From NCBI RefSeq assembly GCF_935822925.1, contig NZ_CAKXZS010000018.1, positions 1-64,000 of the forward strand: a stretch of 64,000 nucleotides of DNA. The letters run 5' to 3'. The stretch's first letter is position 1, and each line of letters starts with the position of its first letter. This DNA comes from Mesorhizobium ventifaucium (GTDB taxonomy: Bacteria > Pseudomonadota > Alphaproteobacteria > Rhizobiales > Rhizobiaceae). Both the position numbers and the translations under genes were made by a program. This document shows positions 43,651-52,973 of the stretch, piece by piece. A model generated the notes under the pieces. That model searched no databases. It was given only the letters and a program-made list of their open reading frames with translations, and was not told where the DNA came from.

Positions 43651-44386
43651 TGACGGCATCCATGCCGAGGGTCTTGCATCGCTCGAACGCATCGCCCGCA
43701 CGCTGTCGGACGATGTCTGGGTGGTGGCGCCGGAGCAGGATCAGTCCGGCTATGCGCATTCGCTGTCTATCTCGGAGCCGCTGCGCCTGAGAAAAATCGG
43801 CGAAAAGCACTTTGCCGTGCGCGGCACGCCGACCGACTGCGTCATCATGGGCGTGAAAAAAATCCTGCCCGCAGCACCAGACCTGATCCTGTCCGGGGTC
43901 AATTCCGGCGCCAACATCGCCGACGACGTTACCTATTCGGGCACCGTTGCCGGCGCCATGGAAGGCGCGCTGCTCGGCGTGCGCTCGATCGCGCTCAGCC
44001 AGGCTTATTCCTATCTCGGCGAGGATCGCGTCGTTCCTTACGAGACCACCGAGGCGCTGGCGCCGGCGCTGCTCAAAAAGCTGGTGGCCATGCTGCTGCC
44101 GGATGGCGTGCTGCTCAACGTCAATTTTCCCAATTGCCTTCCCGAAGAGATCGCCGGCACGGTCGTCACCTCGCAAGGCAAGCTCGTCCATAGCCTGTGG
44201 GTCGACGAGCGCCGCGACGGCCGCGGGCTTCCCTACTATTGGCTGCGCTTCGGCCGAGAGCCGGTCGAGGGCAAGCAAGGCACTGATCTCTATGCCATGC
44301 GCAATCGGCTGGTGTCGGTGACGCCGCTGCAGCTCGATCTCACAGCGCATGAAATTCGCGATCAACTGACCAAGGCGCTTGCATGA
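43628..44386 (+). CDS. surE: 5'-nucleotidase SurE
   Basis: A 252-residue metal-dependent nucleotidase. The signature [16 protein letters not shown] holds the metal-binding Asp pair; [16 protein letters not shown] and [25 protein letters not shown] complete the active site. Clustering with a protein-repair methyltransferase (pcm) is conserved in many bacteria. Starts inside serS and overlaps pcm by four bases. Confidence 0.95.
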   Translation: MRILLTNDDGIHAEGLASLERIARTLSDDVWVVAPEQDQSGYAHSLSISEPLRLRKIGEKHFAVRGTPTDCVIMGVKKILPAAPDLILSGVNSGANIADDVTYSGTVAGAMEGALLGVRSIALSQAYSYLGEDRVVPYETTEALAPALLKKLVAMLLPDGVLLNVNFPNCLPEEIAGTVVTSQGKLVHSLWVDERRDGRGLPYYWLRFGREPVEGKQGTDLYAMRNRLVSVTPLQLDLTAHEIRDQLTKALA

Positions 44387-45048
44387 ACCTGAACCATGGT
44401 CCGACGGTCGATGACCGCGAAGGCTTCGCCGCTTTTCTGCTCCGCCTGCGTGGCAAGGGCGTGGTGCCGAAGGCGCTGATCGCCGCCTTCGAGGCGACGC
44501 CGCGGCGCGGCTTGCTTTCCGCACAGTTCCATCCGATCGCCTGGTCGGATCGCATGCTGCCGATCGAATGCGGCGAGGCGATCGAGGGCGCCGATCTGCA
44601 AGCCGCGGTGATCGCAGCACTTGCCATCGAGCCGGGCAACCGGGTGCTCGAGATCGGCACCGGGTCGGGCTACACGGCGGCGGTGATGTCGCGGCTCGCA
44701 GCGCGGGTCGTCACAATCGACCGCTACAAAACGCTGGTCGAGCAGGCCAAACAGCGCTTCGAGGCGCTCGGCATCGGCAATGTCATCGTGCGCCAGGCGG
44801 ACGGCTCCAACGGACTGGCCAGTGAAGCGCCGTTCGACCGTATCGTCGCGTGGGCGGCCTTCGACAGCCTGCCGCGCTTCCTGCTCGATCAATTGTCGAG
44901 CGGCGGCATCGTTATCGCCCCGATCGGACCCGAGGAGGGCGAGCAGGTACTGGCCAAATTGACCAAGGTCGGCAGCCGCTTCGAACGCGAGGACATCGGT
45001 CTCGTACGCCTGCAGCCGATCCTGCGCAGCGTAGCCGCCGTCATCTAG
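44383..45048 (+). CDS. pcm: Protein-L-isoaspartate O-methyltransferase
   Basis: A 221-residue SAM methyltransferase that starts repair of isoaspartyl residues. SAM motif I is [19 protein letters not shown], with the PCM-type [22 protein letters not shown] further on. Its stop is followed by 200 bases of AT-rich sequence before the NlpD-like gene. Coupling to surE makes this the more likely orthologue of classical pcm than the paralogue at 17471. Confidence 0.92.
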   Translation: MNLNHGPTVDDREGFAAFLLRLRGKGVVPKALIAAFEATPRRGLLSAQFHPIAWSDRMLPIECGEAIEGADLQAAVIAALAIEPGNRVLEIGTGSGYTAAVMSRLAARVVTIDRYKTLVEQAKQRFEALGIGNVIVRQADGSNGLASEAPFDRIVAWAAFDSLPRFLLDQLSSGGIVIAPIGPEEGEQVLAKLTKVGSRFEREDIGLVRLQPILRSVAAVI

Positions 45049-45248
45049 GATCTGTCGATATTCAGGTGATGCCCGCAACTCACCTGTCTGGTCCGTCTCC
45101 GGCTTACCCGAGCTGAATCACTCCCGTCCGATGCAACTTTAAATATTTTAAGAAAATTTGCATCTGATTCTAGAGGTTTAACCGACCAGTAACATTAACG
45201 CGCTTTAATCACGGTCAGTCTGTACCGGGTATCTGCGGGTAAAATGCG

Positions 45249-46754
45249 ATGCAATTCAGTATTTTGAAGGCAAACGGACGCAACCTGGCGCGGGGTATCG
45301 CCGTCCTGATCGTTGCGGGCACCGCGGCGGGATGCAGTTCCCAAGTCTCGCGGTTCAACAGCGTCGATGACGTCTTCACGTCGTCGACCAACAATCAGCG
45401 CGCCATCATCGACAAGCAGGACGCCGCCCAGCCCTATCCCGGCGATGCCGCGGTTTCGGCCGCGCCGCTCGACGGCAGCCACACCCAGTCGGTAAGCCGT
45501 TCGAGCCTCGAACCGGTCACGACCCAGCAATTGCCGCCGGTCGACCAGTCGCAGCCGGCCACCGCGTCGGCGCCCGCCGCCAGTCCGGCCCGCACCGCTT
45601 CGGCGCCAGCCGCTCCCCGGGTCGACCGGACTGCGACCGGAACCGTGGCAAAGCCGTTCAAAGAGTCACAGCCCGATGCTCCGCGCATGGCGACGGCGGG
45701 CGGCGAACCACGTGCAACCGAGATCATCGTCAAGGACGGCGAGACCATTTCCGGCCTGTCGCGGCGCTACGGCGTGCCCGCCGACGCGCTTATGAAGGTC
45801 AATGGGCTAAGCGCGACCAACGGTCTGAAGGCCGGCCAGAAGCTTGTCATCCCGGCCTATGCCTATTCGGGCAAGAAACCGGCGCCGAAGCTTGCCGACG
45901 CCCGGCCCGCGAACGACACCAAGCACGATTTGCCGGGCAAGACGCCGGAGATGGTGGCCGTGCTGCCGCAGCAGCCCAAGCTCAAGGAGGGCAAGTCCGC
46001 CGTGCAGGTGGATGGATCGGCCGCCGCAAGCCAGCCGAAGGACGCCGCACCGAAGGCGGCCGGTGCCGGTGGCCCCTACATCGTCCAGCAGGGTGATACG
46101 CTGTCGGCCATCGCCAGGAAGACCGGTGTCGGCGTGGTTGCGTTGAAGCAGGCGAACGGCATGCAGGACGGTCTGCTCAAGATCGGCCAGACTTTGAGGG
46201 TGCCGGCCGGCGGAACCGCGACGGTGGCAAATGCTAAGCCGGCAAAGGTCGATCCGGTAACGACTGCCACTACCCCGCCTGCGGCAAAGACCACGCCGTC
46301 GGATACGCTCGCCGCCTACACGCCGCCGAAGAAGGATGCGAAGGTCATCCAGCAGGCCGAGGACGACGACGCGGTCGCGCCGAACGCCACCGGTATCGGC
46401 AAGATGCGCTGGCCGGTGCGCGGCCGCGTGATCTCAAGCTTTGGCGGCGGCAAGGACGGTGTCGACATCGCCGTGCCGGAAGGAACGCCAGTCAAGGCGG
46501 CCGAGAACGGCGTCGTCATCTATGCCGGCGATGGCCTCAAGGAATTCGGCAATACGGTGCTGGTGCGCCACGAGAACGGGTTGGTCACAGTCTATGGCCA
46601 TGCCCGTTCGATCGAGGTCCAGCGCGGCCAGAAGGTCAAGCGCGGCCAGCAAATCGCGCAGTCCGGCATGAGCGGCACCACCGACTCGCCGAAACTGCAT
46701 TTCGAAGTGCGCAAGAATTCGGCGCCGGTCGATCCTTCGACCTATCTTGAGTAA
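45249..46754 (+). CDS. NlpD-like LysM/M23 lipoprotein with degenerate peptidase site
   Basis: A 501-residue lipoprotein: lipobox GTAAGC with C29 as the lipidated residue, a long Pro/Ala region, two LysM modules (about 158-205 and 276-322), and a C-terminal LytM domain (about 395-500). In the LytM domain the first metal motif reads KDGVD where active enzymes have HxGxD, and the last reads KLHFE for HLHFE. It is therefore probably an amidase activator like NlpD or DipM, not an endopeptidase. Position after surE-pcm matches nlpD in proteobacteria. Confidence 0.87.
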   Translation: MQFSILKANGRNLARGIAVLIVAGTAAGCSSQVSRFNSVDDVFTSSTNNQRAIIDKQDAAQPYPGDAAVSAAPLDGSHTQSVSRSSLEPVTTQQLPPVDQSQPATASAPAASPARTASAPAAPRVDRTATGTVAKPFKESQPDAPRMATAGGEPRATEIIVKDGETISGLSRRYGVPADALMKVNGLSATNGLKAGQKLVIPAYAYSGKKPAPKLADARPANDTKHDLPGKTPEMVAVLPQQPKLKEGKSAVQVDGSAAASQPKDAAPKAAGAGGPYIVQQGDTLSAIARKTGVGVVALKQANGMQDGLLKIGQTLRVPAGGTATVANAKPAKVDPVTTATTPPAAKTTPSDTLAAYTPPKKDAKVIQQAEDDDAVAPNATGIGKMRWPVRGRVISSFGGGKDGVDIAVPEGTPVKAAENGVVIYAGDGLKEFGNTVLVRHENGLVTVYGHARSIEVQRGQKVKRGQQIAQSGMSGTTDSPKLHFEVRKNSAPVDPSTYLE

Positions 46755-46782
46755 AAGAAGTCGATCCTTCGACCTATCTTGA
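46728..46782 (+). repeat. Tandem duplication across the nlpD-like stop codon
   Basis: The 23 bases 46728-46750, encoding the last residues of the gene, recur at 46760-46782 after a 9-base spacer. The copy lies beyond the stop and is not translated. It looks recent. Confidence 0.8.
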
Positions 46783-46838
46783 ATAGAACAAGAAAAGCGA
46801 TTGCGCGCCGCCTGACCTCCAGTCCGGCCCGCCGACTC

Positions 46839-46866
46839 AGCCCGCTCCGCAAGGGGCGGGCTTTTT
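46839..46866 (+). terminator. Terminator after the NlpD-like gene
   Basis: AGCCCGCTCC pairs with GGGGCGGGCT across a short loop (one wobble), followed by TTTTC. Confidence 0.7.
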
Positions 46867-46880
46867 CAGTGGCTTTTCCG

Positions 46881-46929
46881 GACCATGATCTTGTCCGAAA
46901 ACCGGGGTCCACTTTTCGGGATCATGGTC
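46881..46929. repeat. Dispersed GACCATGATC...GGTC repeat, copy 2
   Basis: Near-palindrome opening GACCATGATCTTGTCCG and closing CGGGATCATGGTC. It ends exactly at the stop codon of the reverse-strand ATPase gene. Confidence 0.75.
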
Positions 46930-47804
46930 TAATCTTGGAGCGACTTGCCGAGCCGGCCCGCCAGATCCTGGGTGTACTGCCAGGCGACGCGGCCCGATCG
47001 GCTGCCGCGCGTCGTCGCCCATTCCAGCGCCTCGGCGCGCAGCGTCTCGGGATCGATGGCAAGACCGTGATAGCGGACATATCCGTCGATCATATCGAGA
47101 TACTCGTCCTGCGAGCATTTGTGGAAGCCGAGCCAGAGGCCGAAACGGTCGGAGAGCGAGACTTTTTCCTCGACCGCTTCCGACGGGTTGATGGCGGTCG
47201 AGCGCTCGTTGTCGATCATGTCGCGCGGCAGAAGGTGCCGCCGGTTCGACGTGGCGTAGAAGATCACATTGGCCGGGCGGCCCTCGACTCCGCCTTCGAG
47301 CGCCGCTTTCAGCGACTTGTAGGACGTGTCGTCGTGGTCGAAGGAGAGGTCGTCGCAAAACAGGATGAAACGGTAAGGCGCCGCCTTCAGCAGCGCCATC
47401 AGCTTCGGCAGCGTATCGATGTCCTCGCGGTGGATCTCGATGAGCTTGAGCGGCAGGTCCAGCTTTGCCGATGCGTTGACCGCCGCATGCACGGCCTTGA
47501 CCAGCGAGGATTTTCCCATGCCGCGTGCGCCCCACAACAGCACGTTGTTGGCTGCGTAACCGGAGGCGAAACGCTCGGTGTTGTCGACCAGTATGTCGCG
47601 GACGCGGTCGACCCCGCGGATCAGACCGATGTCGACGCGGTTGACCTTGCGCACCGGCTCCAGATAGCCGGGAACAGCCTGCCAGACGAAGCAGTCGGCC
47701 CCGCCGAGATCGGTTTCCGGCACCAGGGGAGGGGCGAGGCGGGCGACCGCCTCGATCAGGCGGTCGAGCTTCTTGTTCAGGGCTTCGATGGTGCTGTCGG
47801 TCAT
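46929..47804 (-). CDS. ATP-binding protein, DUF815 family
   Basis: A 291-residue P-loop ATPase. Walker A is LLWGARGMGKSSLVKA near residue 95, and a Walker B-like FILFCDDLSF follows. Arginine-rich segments (ATSNRRHLLPRDM, DRFGLWLGFH) are typical of the AAA-like DUF815 proteins common in alphaproteobacteria. The cellular role is unknown. It is reversed between the NlpD-like gene and yajC. I chose the ATG at 47804; one at 47825 has no ribosome site. Confidence 0.83.
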   Translation of the reverse strand: MTDSTIEALNKKLDRLIEAVARLAPPLVPETDLGGADCFVWQAVPGYLEPVRKVNRVDIGLIRGVDRVRDILVDNTERFASGYAANNVLLWGARGMGKSSLVKAVHAAVNASAKLDLPLKLIEIHREDIDTLPKLMALLKAAPYRFILFCDDLSFDHDDTSYKSLKAALEGGVEGRPANVIFYATSNRRHLLPRDMIDNERSTAINPSEAVEEKVSLSDRFGLWLGFHKCSQDEYLDMIDGYVRYHGLAIDPETLRAEALEWATTRGSRSGRVAWQYTQDLAGRLGKSLQD

Positions 47805-47886
47805 TCTTGTCTTTTGTTTTTGCATTCAGGAAGGCACGGAACCTATTGATTCCGGCGGTTTCGGAACCGGCTCCAACCTTTTGTTA

Positions 47887-47936
47887 GGGCACGGTCTTTT
47901 CCGAGAACCGCGCTCCATCTTTCGGGACCATGCTCT
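47887..47936. repeat. Dispersed repeat, copy 3 (diverged)
   Basis: GGGCACGGTCTTTTCCGAG ... TTCGGGACCATGCTCT follows the pattern of 46881-46929 with many changes. It lies between the DUF815 gene and the yajC promoter. Confidence 0.55.
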
Positions 47937-47983
47937 AACACGGCTCAACCAGCCGGAAAAGCAGCTGAAATGCTCGGCCGCAG

Positions 47984-48011
47984 TTGCATTGGCAACTTTA
48001 CCGACTATATT
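47984..48011 (+). promoter_or_regulatory. Candidate yajC-secDF promoter
   Basis: TTGCAT at 47984-47989 and TATATT at 48006-48011 are separated by 16 bases, about 70 bases before the yajC start. A housekeeping sigma factor promoter is plausible. Confidence 0.45.
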
Positions 48012-48081
48012 CCGGCCAAATTTCACGGGGCCGCCAAATTACCCGTTTGGCGGCTGTTTTTCAAAATTCAGGAGTACTTCG

Positions 48082-48420
48082 ATGTTCGTGACACCGGCAT
48101 ATGCCCAAGGCGTCGGCACCTCCCCGGATATGTTCATCAGCATTTTGCCGTTTGTCCTGATTTTCGTGATCATGTATTTTCTGATCATCCGGCCGCAGCG
48201 CACGCAGTTGAAGAAGCGCGGCGAGATGCTGGCGGCGGTTCGCCGCGGCGACACGGTCATCACTGGCGGCGGTTTCGTCGGTAAGGTGACCAAGGTGATC
48301 GACGACAACGAGCTCGAGATTGATCTCGGCGGTGGCACCAAGGTTACGGCGCTGCGCTCGACGATCGCCGATGTGCGCGTCAAGGGCGAGCCGGTGGCGA
48401 ACCAGAACGCCAAGAAATAA
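48082..48420 (+). CDS. yajC: Preprotein translocase subunit YajC
   Basis: A 112-residue membrane protein with one N-terminal helix (ILPFVLIFVIMYFLIIRPQ) and the conserved cytoplasmic RPQRTQLKKRGEMLAAVRRGD and GGGFVGKVTKV. It joins SecDF in a complex with SecYEG. GGAG lies nine bases before the ATG. A decayed repeat of its 3' end follows before secDF. Confidence 0.94.
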   Translation: MFVTPAYAQGVGTSPDMFISILPFVLIFVIMYFLIIRPQRTQLKKRGEMLAAVRRGDTVITGGGFVGKVTKVIDDNELEIDLGGGTKVTALRSTIADVRVKGEPVANQNAKK

Positions 48421-48743
48421 CCGGATTGTCGGCGGAACGATTGGCCAGGACGCCCTGACCGACAACGTCATTTGTTGTTTTTTCGCGCTAAGGACCACTC
48501 TGATCTGGTTGGCCGCCCGTCACAGGGCGCCAACGAACTCGTGATGCCGTTGCGCGCTGGTCCCATGCCGACATGATTGACAATAGTTGAAGAAAGCCCG
48601 ATGGCAGCACCAAAGTGACTGACCCGTGCTCGACAATCGCCGATGTCCAGTCCAAAGGCGAGCCGGTGGCGAAGCAGAACGCCAAGAAATAACCGAATTC
48701 CAGGCGGAACGATCCGCCAGAACGCCGTGACGGACGACGCCAT
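48421..48743 (+). pseudogene. Decayed tandem duplicate of the yajC-secD junction
   Basis: The sequence 48590-48733 repeats 48318-48461 at an offset of 272 bp, including a copy of the yajC end (AACGCCAAGAAATAACCG, stop at 48690-48692). The segment from 48469 in turn resembles the start of secD (48741 onward), with TTG for ATG and small deletions. The order is yajC, broken secD start, broken yajC end, secDF. Neither fragment can be functional. Confidence 0.8.
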
Positions 48744-51296
48744 ATGCTTTATTTCTCGCGCTTCAAGATGATCCTGATCTGGCTGGCCGTGGCCGCCACA
48801 GTGATCTTCGCTGCGCCCAATCTTTTCTCTGCCAGCACGTTGGCCAAGCTTCCCGACTGGGTGCCGAAGCGCCAGATGACGCTCGGCCTCGATCTGCAGG
48901 GCGGCTCGCACATCCTGCTCAGGATGGACCCGAACGATCTGACCAAGGATCGGCTGGAGACGACGCGCGACCAAATCAGGACACTGCTTCGCGATGCCAA
49001 GATCGGTTACACCGGCCTTGCCGGATCAGGCCGGACCGTGCAGGTCCGTATCACTGATCCCGGCCAGGTCGATGCCGCCAAGACCGCGCTGAAGACACTG
49101 ACCGACCCGGTGGCCGCCGGCCTGTTCAGCGGCGGCTCCGTCCAGGAGATGTCGCTGGATGATTCCGAGCCCGGCCTGCTCAAATTCACCGTCACCGATG
49201 CCGGCATCAAATACCGCACGTCGACGGCGCTGGCGCAGTCGCTCGAGGTCGTCGAGCGCCGCGTCAACGAACTCGGCACCACCGAGCCGATCGTGCAACG
49301 CCAAGGCGACGACCGCATTCTGGTCCAGGTGCCGGGCCTGCAGGATCCGCAACGGCTGAAGGACATTCTTGGCCAGACCGCCAAGCTGACCTTCCAGATG
49401 GTCGACCAGTCCATGCCGGTGCAGGACGCGCTCAACGGTCGCCCGCCGGCGGGATCCTCGGTGTTGTATTCGCAGGATGATCCGCCGGTTCCGTATCTGA
49501 TCGAGAACCGCGTCATCGTTTCGGGCGAAAATCTCGTCGATGCGCAGGCGACGTACAATTCCCAGACCAATGAGCCGGTGGTTTCGTTCACCTTTGATTC
49601 CAAGGGAGCGGCGCGTTTCGGTCAAGCCACCTCGCAGAATGTCGGCAAGCTGTTTGCCATTATCCTCGACAATCAGGTGATTTCGGCGCCGCAGATCCGC
49701 GAGCCAATCCTTGGCGGCAGCGGCCAGATCTCGGGCAATTTCACCGCCGAGAGCGCCAACGACCTCGCCGTGCTGTTGCGTGCCGGCGCGCTGCCGGCGA
49801 CGCTGACGGTGATCGAAGAGCGCACGGTAGGCCCCGGGCTCGGCGAGGATTCCATTCACGCCGGCAAGGTCGCCGGCGTGATCGGCTCCATACTCGTCGT
49901 CGTGTTCATGTTCGTTGCCTATGGCTTTCTCGGTTTCATTGCCAACATCGCGCTGGCGGTGCATGTGGCGATGATCATCGCGTTGTTGTCGTTGCTTGGC
50001 GCGACACTGACATTGCCCGGCATCGCCGGCATCGTCCTGACCATCGGCATGGCGGTCGATTCAAACGTTCTGATCTACGAGCGCATCCGCGAGGAGCGGC
50101 GAAACGGTCGCTCGGTGATCCAGGCGATCGACACGGGTTTTTCCAAAGCGCTGGCGACCATCGTCGATTCGAACGTCACCTCGCTGATCGCGACCGTGGT
50201 GCTGTTCTGGCTCGGGACCGGGCCGGTGAAGGGCTTTGCCGTAACCTTCGCCATCGGCATTCTCACAACGGTGTTCACCGCCTTCACCTTCACCCGCCTG
50301 CTGGTGTCGATCTGGCTTCGCCGCACCCGCCCGAAGGAGTTGCCGCGCGCGCCGGTGACCTTCGTCCCGCCGGGCACGCGAATTCCGTTCATGGGCATCC
50401 GCCGCTGGACATTCGCGCTGTCCAGCGTGCTGTCGATCCTGGCGGTCGTGTTGTTCATGACCGTCGACATCAACTACGGCATCGACTTCAAGGGCGGTTC
50501 GCTGATCGAGGTCCAGGCCAAGGATGGCACCGCCGATATTGCCGACATCCGCGGCAGGCTTTCGGAACTCAACATCGGTGAAGTGCAGGTGCAGCAGTTC
50601 GGTGACCCGAACGACGTCTTGATTCGCGTCGGCACGCAGGAGGGCGGCGAGAACGCCGAACAGACCGTGATCGACAAGGTGCGCGGCGAGTTGCAGGACC
50701 ATTACGATTTCCGCCGCGTCGAGGTGGTGGGACCGACGGTTTCCGGCGAGCTCGCCAAGCAAGGCACCATCGCCATGCTGATCGCGCTGCTCGGAATCCT
50801 GGTCTATGTCTGGTTCCGCTTCGAATGGCAGTTCGCGGTCGGCGCCATTATCGCCACGGTCCACGATGTGGTCATGACGATCGGCTTCTTCGTTATCACC
50901 GGTCTCGAATTCAACCAATCCTCGCTTGCGGCGATACTCACGATCATCGGCTATTCGCTCAATGATACGATCGTCGTCTATGACCGTGTTCGCGAAGACT
51001 TGCGAAAATACAAGCGGATGCCGCTGCCGCAATTGTTGAACAACGCCATCAACGAGACGCTGTCGCGAACGACGCTGACCTCGGTGACGACGATGCTGGC
51101 GCTGCTGGCGCTGGTGCTGTTCGGCGGCGAGGTGATCCGCTCGTTCACGCTGGCGATGCTATTCGGCGTCGTCTTCGGAACCTATTCGTCAATCTTTATC
51201 GCCGCGCCACTGCTCATCCTGTTCAAGCTTCGGCCGGGGACCGCGACGGCCGATGAGGCGAAGCCGGTGAGCGGCGGCAAAGCCATAGCAACCTGA
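48744..51296 (+). CDS. secDF: Fused protein translocase SecDF
   Basis: An 850-residue fusion of SecD and SecF that uses the proton gradient to pull proteins through SecYEG. SecD parts: LGLDLQGGSHILL near residue 52, the P1 domain, and VDSNVLIYERIREE in the membrane part. SecF parts: GIDFKGGSLIEV, DVVMTIGFF and YSLNDTIVVYDRVRED. Twelve membrane helices are expected. The fused form is common in Hyphomicrobiales. Confidence 0.95.
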   Translation: MLYFSRFKMILIWLAVAATVIFAAPNLFSASTLAKLPDWVPKRQMTLGLDLQGGSHILLRMDPNDLTKDRLETTRDQIRTLLRDAKIGYTGLAGSGRTVQVRITDPGQVDAAKTALKTLTDPVAAGLFSGGSVQEMSLDDSEPGLLKFTVTDAGIKYRTSTALAQSLEVVERRVNELGTTEPIVQRQGDDRILVQVPGLQDPQRLKDILGQTAKLTFQMVDQSMPVQDALNGRPPAGSSVLYSQDDPPVPYLIENRVIVSGENLVDAQATYNSQTNEPVVSFTFDSKGAARFGQATSQNVGKLFAIILDNQVISAPQIREPILGGSGQISGNFTAESANDLAVLLRAGALPATLTVIEERTVGPGLGEDSIHAGKVAGVIGSILVVVFMFVAYGFLGFIANIALAVHVAMIIALLSLLGATLTLPGIAGIVLTIGMAVDSNVLIYERIREERRNGRSVIQAIDTGFSKALATIVDSNVTSLIATVVLFWLGTGPVKGFAVTFAIGILTTVFTAFTFTRLLVSIWLRRTRPKELPRAPVTFVPPGTRIPFMGIRRWTFALSSVLSILAVVLFMTVDINYGIDFKGGSLIEVQAKDGTADIADIRGRLSELNIGEVQVQQFGDPNDVLIRVGTQEGGENAEQTVIDKVRGELQDHYDFRRVEVVGPTVSGELAKQGTIAMLIALLGILVYVWFRFEWQFAVGAIIATVHDVVMTIGFFVITGLEFNQSSLAAILTIIGYSLNDTIVVYDRVREDLRKYKRMPLPQLLNNAINETLSRTTLTSVTTMLALLALVLFGGEVIRSFTLAMLFGVVFGTYSSIFIAAPLLILFKLRPGTATADEAKPVSGGKAIAT

Positions 51297-51311
51297 CGGG
51301 CGGCCAACGGG

Positions 51312-51701
51312 ATGACCAAAGGCATCGTCATCCGTGAAGCGCATTTCCCCGGCCGCGCGCCGATTGAGGCCTATGGCAACGGCGGATTTCGTTTCGCCGA
51401 CATGTCGCATCGCGGCTCGCTCCTGTGCCTGCCGTCGGGCATCTATGGCTGGGAGCCGGCTGATCCCCTGGCACTGACGGCGGCGGATTTCGCCAAGCTG
51501 CTCAACGAGGCTGACCAGGTCGAGATCCTGCTGGTCGGCGCCGGCAAGGATCTCAGGCCGTTGCCGGCGGCGCTGCGTGCTGCGCTGAAGGCGGCGGGCA
51601 TTGCGGCCGATCCGATGTCGACTGGTGCTGCCGTGCGGACCTACAATATTCTCCTGGCGGAAAACCGTGCGGTGGCCGCCGCGCTGATTGCCGTCGAGTG
51701 A
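51312..51701 (+). CDS. Mth938-like domain protein (NDUFAF3 homologue)
   Basis: A 129-residue protein of the DUF498/Mth938 family (YGNGGFRFADMSHRGSLLCLPSGIYGW, VEILLVGAGKDLRPLP). The mitochondrial member NDUFAF3 is a complex I assembly factor. Conserved linkage of its bacterial relatives with secDF is known. Here it starts 15 bases after secDF and is directly followed by the squalene/phytoene synthase-like gene, homologue of NDUFAF6. Confidence 0.86.
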   Translation: MTKGIVIREAHFPGRAPIEAYGNGGFRFADMSHRGSLLCLPSGIYGWEPADPLALTAADFAKLLNEADQVEILLVGAGKDLRPLPAALRAALKAAGIAADPMSTGAAVRTYNILLAENRAVAAALIAVE

Positions 51702-51702
51702 C

Positions 51703-52554
51703 GTGAGCGAAAACGCCAAAATCGTCATGGAAACGGTGCGCGCCGCCGACCACGACCGTTATCTCGCGGCGCTCTACGCGCCCGAGGACAAGCGCGATGC
51801 GCTGTTTTCGCTCTATGCCTTCAATGCCGAGATATCAGGCATCCGCGACCGTATCCGGGAGGCACTGCCGGGCGAGGTGCGGCTGCAATGGTGGCGCGAT
51901 GTCATAGCAGCGGAGGACGCCGGGGTAGGCACCGGCCATCCCATCGCCGACGCGTTGGCGGCGACGATTTCCGCCCACGGCCTGCCGAAATCTGCCTTCG
52001 ACAACATGCTCGAAGCCCGTATTTTCGATCTCTATGACGACCCTATACCGTCGCGCACCGATCTGGAAGGCTATTGCGGCGAGACCGCGGCGGCGCTCAT
52101 CCAGCTTGCGGCGATGGTGCTTGATCCCGTGGCAGCGCCGCGTTTTGCCGAACTTGCGGGCAGGGCAGGTTGTGCACAGGCGATGACCGGCCTTTTGCTG
52201 CTACTGCCATTGCACCGCAAGCGCGGGCAGTGCTTTGTCCCGGCCGATATTCTGGCTGCGGCAGGGTCGTCGCCGGAGGAGTTCGTTGCGGGCGATGGCG
52301 GGCCGGGCGCAGAACGCGCTGTCGCCGCGATGATCGCGCTGGCGCAGGAACATCTTGCCGCTTTCGAAAGCGGTGCATCGGCTTTGCCGGTTTCGTTGCG
52401 ACCGGCATTTCTGCCGCTGGCCTTGTCGCGCGCCTATCTCGGCAAGATGGAGAGCGTCCGTCGCTCGCCTCTCAAGGGCGTGGCACGGCTCTCAGCGTTG
52501 CGCCGGCATTGGCTGCTGTTGCGTCGTGCAACGCGAGGCTGGCCGGACGCCTGA
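51703..52554 (+). CDS. Squalene/phytoene synthase-like protein (NDUFAF6 type)
   Basis: A 283-residue all-helical protein of the prenyl-synthase fold (FSLYAFNAEISGIRDRIREALPGEVRLQWW, EGYCGETAAALIQLA). The two DxxxD metal motifs of true synthases are not intact: the first site reads NAEISGIRD and the second is unclear. Catalysis is therefore doubtful and a complex I assembly role, as for NDUFAF6, is more likely. The start is taken as GTG at 51703; ATG at 51727 is an alternative. Confidence 0.82.
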   Translation: MSENAKIVMETVRAADHDRYLAALYAPEDKRDALFSLYAFNAEISGIRDRIREALPGEVRLQWWRDVIAAEDAGVGTGHPIADALAATISAHGLPKSAFDNMLEARIFDLYDDPIPSRTDLEGYCGETAAALIQLAAMVLDPVAAPRFAELAGRAGCAQAMTGLLLLLPLHRKRGQCFVPADILAAAGSSPEEFVAGDGGPGAERAVAAMIALAQEHLAAFESGASALPVSLRPAFLPLALSRAYLGKMESVRRSPLKGVARLSALRRHWLLLRRATRGWPDA

Positions 52555-52639
52555 ATGCTGACAGGGATGAAGGAAACCGTGGAGGAACGGAAAGCCGGAA
52601 CTGCCACCGCGATCATTGAGGTGAATGAGTAATTGTCCA

Positions 52640-52973
52640 TCACGATGGATCGGTCGATCCGCCATCGCGCATAAGCGTTTCATAGTCGCGGCCGCCGTAG
52701 AAGATGTTCACAATACGGACGAGATCGGCTTCGACAAGGTAAGCGATGATGGCGGAATGCTCGAACGGAACTGTTCGCAATCCTGGCACGATGTCGTCGC
52801 GCCGGGCGGCCACCGCGAGGGGCATTGCCGATGTTTTGGCAGCGGTCTTCGAGACGCAGAACGAATTTCAGTGCGATGTCAGCGCTTCCGCTAGCCTCGG
52901 CGATGTGTCTGAATATTGCTGCCAGATCAAAGCTGGCGCTTTCGCGATACTCGACCTCAAGCCGCCGAATCAT
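52640..52973 (-). pseudogene. ParE/RelE-type toxin, frameshifted
   Basis: The N-terminal half (EYRESASFDLAAIFRHIAE ... FVLRLEDRCQNIGNAPRGGRP) is read from 52973. The C-terminal half (RDDIVPGLRTVPFEHSAII ... VNIFYGGRDYETLM) is in another frame. One extra G near 52801-52806 separates them; without it a complete ParE toxin of about 110 residues results. The start overlaps the antitoxin gene by 17 bases. Confidence 0.8.
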
